DNA from: Notamacropus eugenii | Taxonomy: Eukaryota > Chordata > Mammalia > Diprotodontia > Macropodidae | Length of the DNA: 64,000 nt | Reading direction: 5' to 3' | NCBI RefSeq assembly: GCF_028372415.1 | Contig: NC_092875.1 | Location: forward strand, 228,321,136 to 228,385,135 | Shown here: in pieces, positions 61,041-64,000 of the stretch | How the letters are laid out: every line of letters starts with the position of its first letter | Numbering within the stretch: the stretch's first letter is position 1 | Translations under genes and position numbers: made by a program | The notes under the pieces: generated by a model | The model's database searches: none | Told to the model about the DNA's origin: nothing | The model's input: the letters and a program-made list of their open reading frames with translations, nothing else

Positions 61041-61819
61041 ATAATAATCTGTTCATACAAGCCCTTCAGCAAAAGTCCGGAGCACACCTGTTATCAAAAA
61101 TGCTTAGATCATAGGGCCACTGCATAGGATAGATCTTAAGCTTAGTTCCATGGAAAGTGCCCCATCCATACACCCCAGACCAAGTCAATGGGAATGGTGC
61201 CACCCAGTAGTTATGTTATCCACTCTCTATCCTGGGTCACATATTCATGGCAGACAGCATCTTAGGAAGAGAGCGAATGTTTCCAGGTAGGGAGACCCTG
61301 TGCAATATACCAACAGAGGAAGGAGTTCAAAAGCAAGCAGCAGCAGCAGTAAAACTCAGATCCCAAGTATAGAGTAAGGTTTCAGTTCTAGCACCCAGTC
61401 CAGCCTGCAAAGGAATAACTGGAGCAGGAATCCTAGACAAAAGGGAAGTCTCAAGATCTATCACTGAACCAAAAGTGCTTTCCAGCTAGCTGATAGAGAT
61501 GGAGTCCAGCATCATTCTACTGTTGCTCACATTCAAACCCAGGTCAGAACTTTTCAAAGGTCAGACAGCATTCAGATTTTGCCCCAGATCCAAGCACTTT
61601 GGGAGCATTGAAAGCTTGCAGGTCCCACATCTGTTGCTGAGATCCCAGAACAATACTTAATACTCCCAAAAAAACAGGAATGGGACCTGTCCAGACCTAC
61701 CCTCCAAAAGTATATAAAGCCCAGCCCTAACAGTCAAAAATCAGGAAATAACCTGAAAGAATGAGCAGATAAAAAAAGAATCTCATTATAAAGAGCCATC
61801 ATGGTGGCAAGGAAGTTCA

Positions 61820-62650
61820 AGACACACATTCAAAAGAGAATGACTCCTAAAATATCTACAAACAAAGCCTCTGAGAAAAACACAAACTTGGGCACAAACA
61901 AGAGAAAAAGTAAGCAACTAAAAAAAGAGTCTAAAATATTCTTATAAATGAAATGAAAGCATTTAAAGAAAAAGATGGTAGCTATCAAAGAAAGAATTAG
62001 AAGAGGAATTTAAAACTTGGCACAAGAAATCTTGCCCAAGCAACAGACTTCCTGAAAGTAGAATGAATCATATACAATTCAATGACTCCAGGAGACAATA
62101 AAAAAGTTAATTCAAAGTTAAAAGACTAACAAATTAGAAGAAAATGTAGAATATACAAAATCTATAAAATAAATCAAATAGAAAAAACATAAGAACCATT
62201 AGACTATCTAAATGCTATTGCAAAAAAAAAATTTAGACATCTCATTTCAAGAAATCTTAAAACTGCCTAGATGTCTTAGAAGCAGAGAGAGAAGTAGAAA
62301 TTTGCCTCCTGAAAGAAACCCCAAAATGAAAACTCCCAGAAATATCATAGCCAAAATCACATTTTTCAGATCAAAGAAAAAATGCTACAAGCACACAGAA
62401 AGAAACAATCCAAGTACTGAGGAGCCACAGTCAAGATTACACGCTATTTAACAGCCATCACTATAAAGGAATAGAGAACTTGGAATATGATGTTCCAGAA
62501 GGCAAAGGATTCTGGGTTGACCCAAGAATGACTTAGCCAGTAAATCTGAGTACGGTGCTACAAGGGGAAAATAGAGTACTCCCAAGCCTTCCTGAAGAAA
62601 AAACCAGAAATGTATAGAAACTTGAAAGTTCAAACACAAAAGTGAGGAGA
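61820..62650 (+). pseudogene. L1/HAL1 ORF1 remnant
   Basis: L1 ORF1p is the RNA-binding coiled-coil protein of LINE particles. Here the frame LPPERNPKMKTPRNIIAKIT (62303-62360 region) matches the start of its RNA-binding domain. The later GCCACAGTCAAGATTACACG and GAACTTGGAATATGATGTTC match the C-terminal domain in other frames. Several frameshifts and stops; the Lys/Glu-rich upstream part fits the coiled coil. Confidence 0.75.
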
Positions 62651-62898
62651 AACATAAAAAAGCAAACATGAATGAACTCAGCAAAGGTAAACTGCTTACA
62701 TTCAAATACAGGGAGATGATAACAAGAGCCTCTGAACTCAATCATCTTCAGGAGTCACAGAGGAAGTCCAAGTGGATGAAGCCTGGCCCTAGTTCTATTA
62801 TGTCTTGATCTTAAAAGAAGAATGGAAAAAAAGGGGAACTGGAACACATTGGGGGTAAGGGAAAGCAAGGTTAGGAGAATTTTCTCATATAATCAGAC

Positions 62899-63128
62899 TT
62901 GTTGTTCAGTCATATCTGCCTCTTCATAACCCCATTCATGGTTTCTTGGCAAAGACGTTGGAATAGTTTGTATTTCCTCCTCCAACTCATTTTACAGATG
63001 AGGAACTAAGGCAAACAGCTAAAGTGATTTGCCCAGTCACATAGCTAGGAAGTGTCTGAGGCTGGATTTGAATTCATGTCTTCCTTATTTCAGGCCCAGA
63101 GTTCTATCTGTTGTAGCACCTAGCTGTC
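62899..63128 (-). repeat. MAR1-type SINE nested in HAL1
   Basis: TTGTTGTTCAGTCATATCTG tail complement, CAAAGACGTTGGAATAG, ACAGATGAGGAACTAAGGC, TTTGCCCAGTCACATAGC and head complement GTAGCACCTAGCTGTC. An imperfect duplication (TCTCATATAATCAG and TCTCAGATTATATCAG) flanks it. Confidence 0.88.
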
Positions 63129-64000
63129 TCAGATTATATCAGTGGAAATCTATATAAATAAGGAAGGAGAGAATGGAGGCAGAGAGGAAGGAGCAGCTAA
63201 AACTATAACTCATTCTCATCTGAACTGGGGAGGAAAACATATATACATACAGAAATAATTTCATTCAACAGAATGAAAAGAAGGGAAGGGAAGAAGGGGG
63301 AAGTGGGGAAGGGAAGGAAAACTAAGGGAGAAATTACTCCTAAACAAAACAAAATCTAAGGACATACAAAAATATTTATAGCTCTTTTTGAGGTGAAAAT
63401 AATGGAAATCTGAGGGGGTACCCATCAAACAGGGAATGATTGAACAAGCCATGGTAGATAAATGTGATAGAATACTATTGTGCTATACAAAATGATGATG
63501 GAGAAAGCTAGGGAGACTTCTGTGAACTGGTGCAGAGAGAAACGAATAGAACTGGGAGAACAACTTATACAATGACAACAATATGGTAAAGGCAAAACCA
63601 CTTTGAAAAAATAGGAACTCATCATCATAATGACCAATTAGGATTCCAGACAACTAATAATGACAAAACATGTTACCCACTTCCTGACAGAAAGGTAAAG
63701 GACTCAAAGTTTACAATAAGACAAATATTTTTCCAGACACAACAAATGTGGATATTTGTTTTGATTAACTATACATGCTTGTAATGGGATTTGAGGAGGG
63801 GTGGTTATTGGTCTTTGAGTTCTTTCTTGATTGGGGGTGAGAAGATTTGGAGTGGGAGGGTAAGAAAGCAGATTTTTATTGACTGAAGAAATATGTATAT
63901 AACTTAAAAAGAAAATGCTTCATTCAGAGCAGATGGAAGGTTCCCCTTTTTATCCCCATTATATCTCATTTGAGACTCACAATTATTATCCCCATTACAT

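Larger units (their letters stand above)
61230..63915 (+). mobile_element. HAL1-like LINE (ORF1 without ORF2), longer copy 2
   Basis: About 2.7 kb: a GC-richer 5' UTR-like part (about 61230-61790), ORF1 remnant (about 61820-62650), a purine-rich middle, then an L1-type 3' end (TTTATAGCTCTTTTTGAGG, CATCAAACAGGGAATGATTG). ORF1 passes to the 3' region without ORF2, as in copy 1. A MAR1-type SINE interrupts the middle at 62899-63128. Confidence 0.75.

Overview
The window reads as nuclear DNA from a marsupial (metatherian) mammal. The evidence is the dense scatter of marsupial-type interspersed repeats: tRNA-headed SINEs ending in an AACAAC tail, marsupial L1 and HAL1-like LINEs, RTE-type LINE tails, old L2 and L3/CR1 LINEs, and ERV-L-like LTRs. 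There is also a low-CpG background and a clear therian melanocortin receptor gene. I cannot name the species.

Only one protein-coding gene is convincing: MC5R (melanocortin-5 receptor), an intact 325-residue single-exon CDS on the minus strand at 20256-21233. A TATA-bearing, GA-rich segment about 1.3 kb upstream (near 22580) with a good splice donor behind it is a candidate promoter and 5' non-coding exon. Tandem AATAAA signals about 410 bases beyond the stop are the best candidate 3' end. In eutherians MC5R lies tens of kilobases from MC2R and RNMT, and neither is present here, so the rest is the flanking intergenic DNA of this locus.

Layout. 1-20 kb (downstream of MC5R): old repeats, a chimeric retroposon with target-site duplications (1451-1937), a retroposed 7SL/SRP RNA pseudogene (3904-4175), a compound GGAA/GAAA microsatellite (6577-6970), a hAT-like remnant (about 9.6 kb), and a non-repetitive AT-rich island (12.9-14.0 kb). 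20-23 kb: MC5R and its putative promoter. 23-33 kb: L1 fragments and SINEs, including one SINE split by a solo LTR (28729-29316). 33.3-36.9 kb: a decayed ERV-L-like provirus on the minus strand with LTR, dUTPase, integrase and gag remnants. 37-41 kb: L1 pieces and a HAL1-like element carrying a nested DNA transposon. 41-54 kb: mostly old LINE/SINE remnants and unremarkable sequence. 54-64 kb: a CpG-rich solo LTR splitting a SINE, a long L2 interrupted by an RTE insertion, an ERV-L-type solo LTR, an L1 tail with clean target duplications, and a second, longer HAL1-like copy.

I found no sign of a novel operon-like or defence system; this is ordinary vertebrate intergenic DNA around a receptor gene. 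What rewards a second look is the layered insertion history, much of it datable from target-site duplications, and the candidate MC5R promoter. No alignment or database search was run. Repeat family assignments rest on recognised sequence patterns, and boundaries without a stated duplication are approximate.
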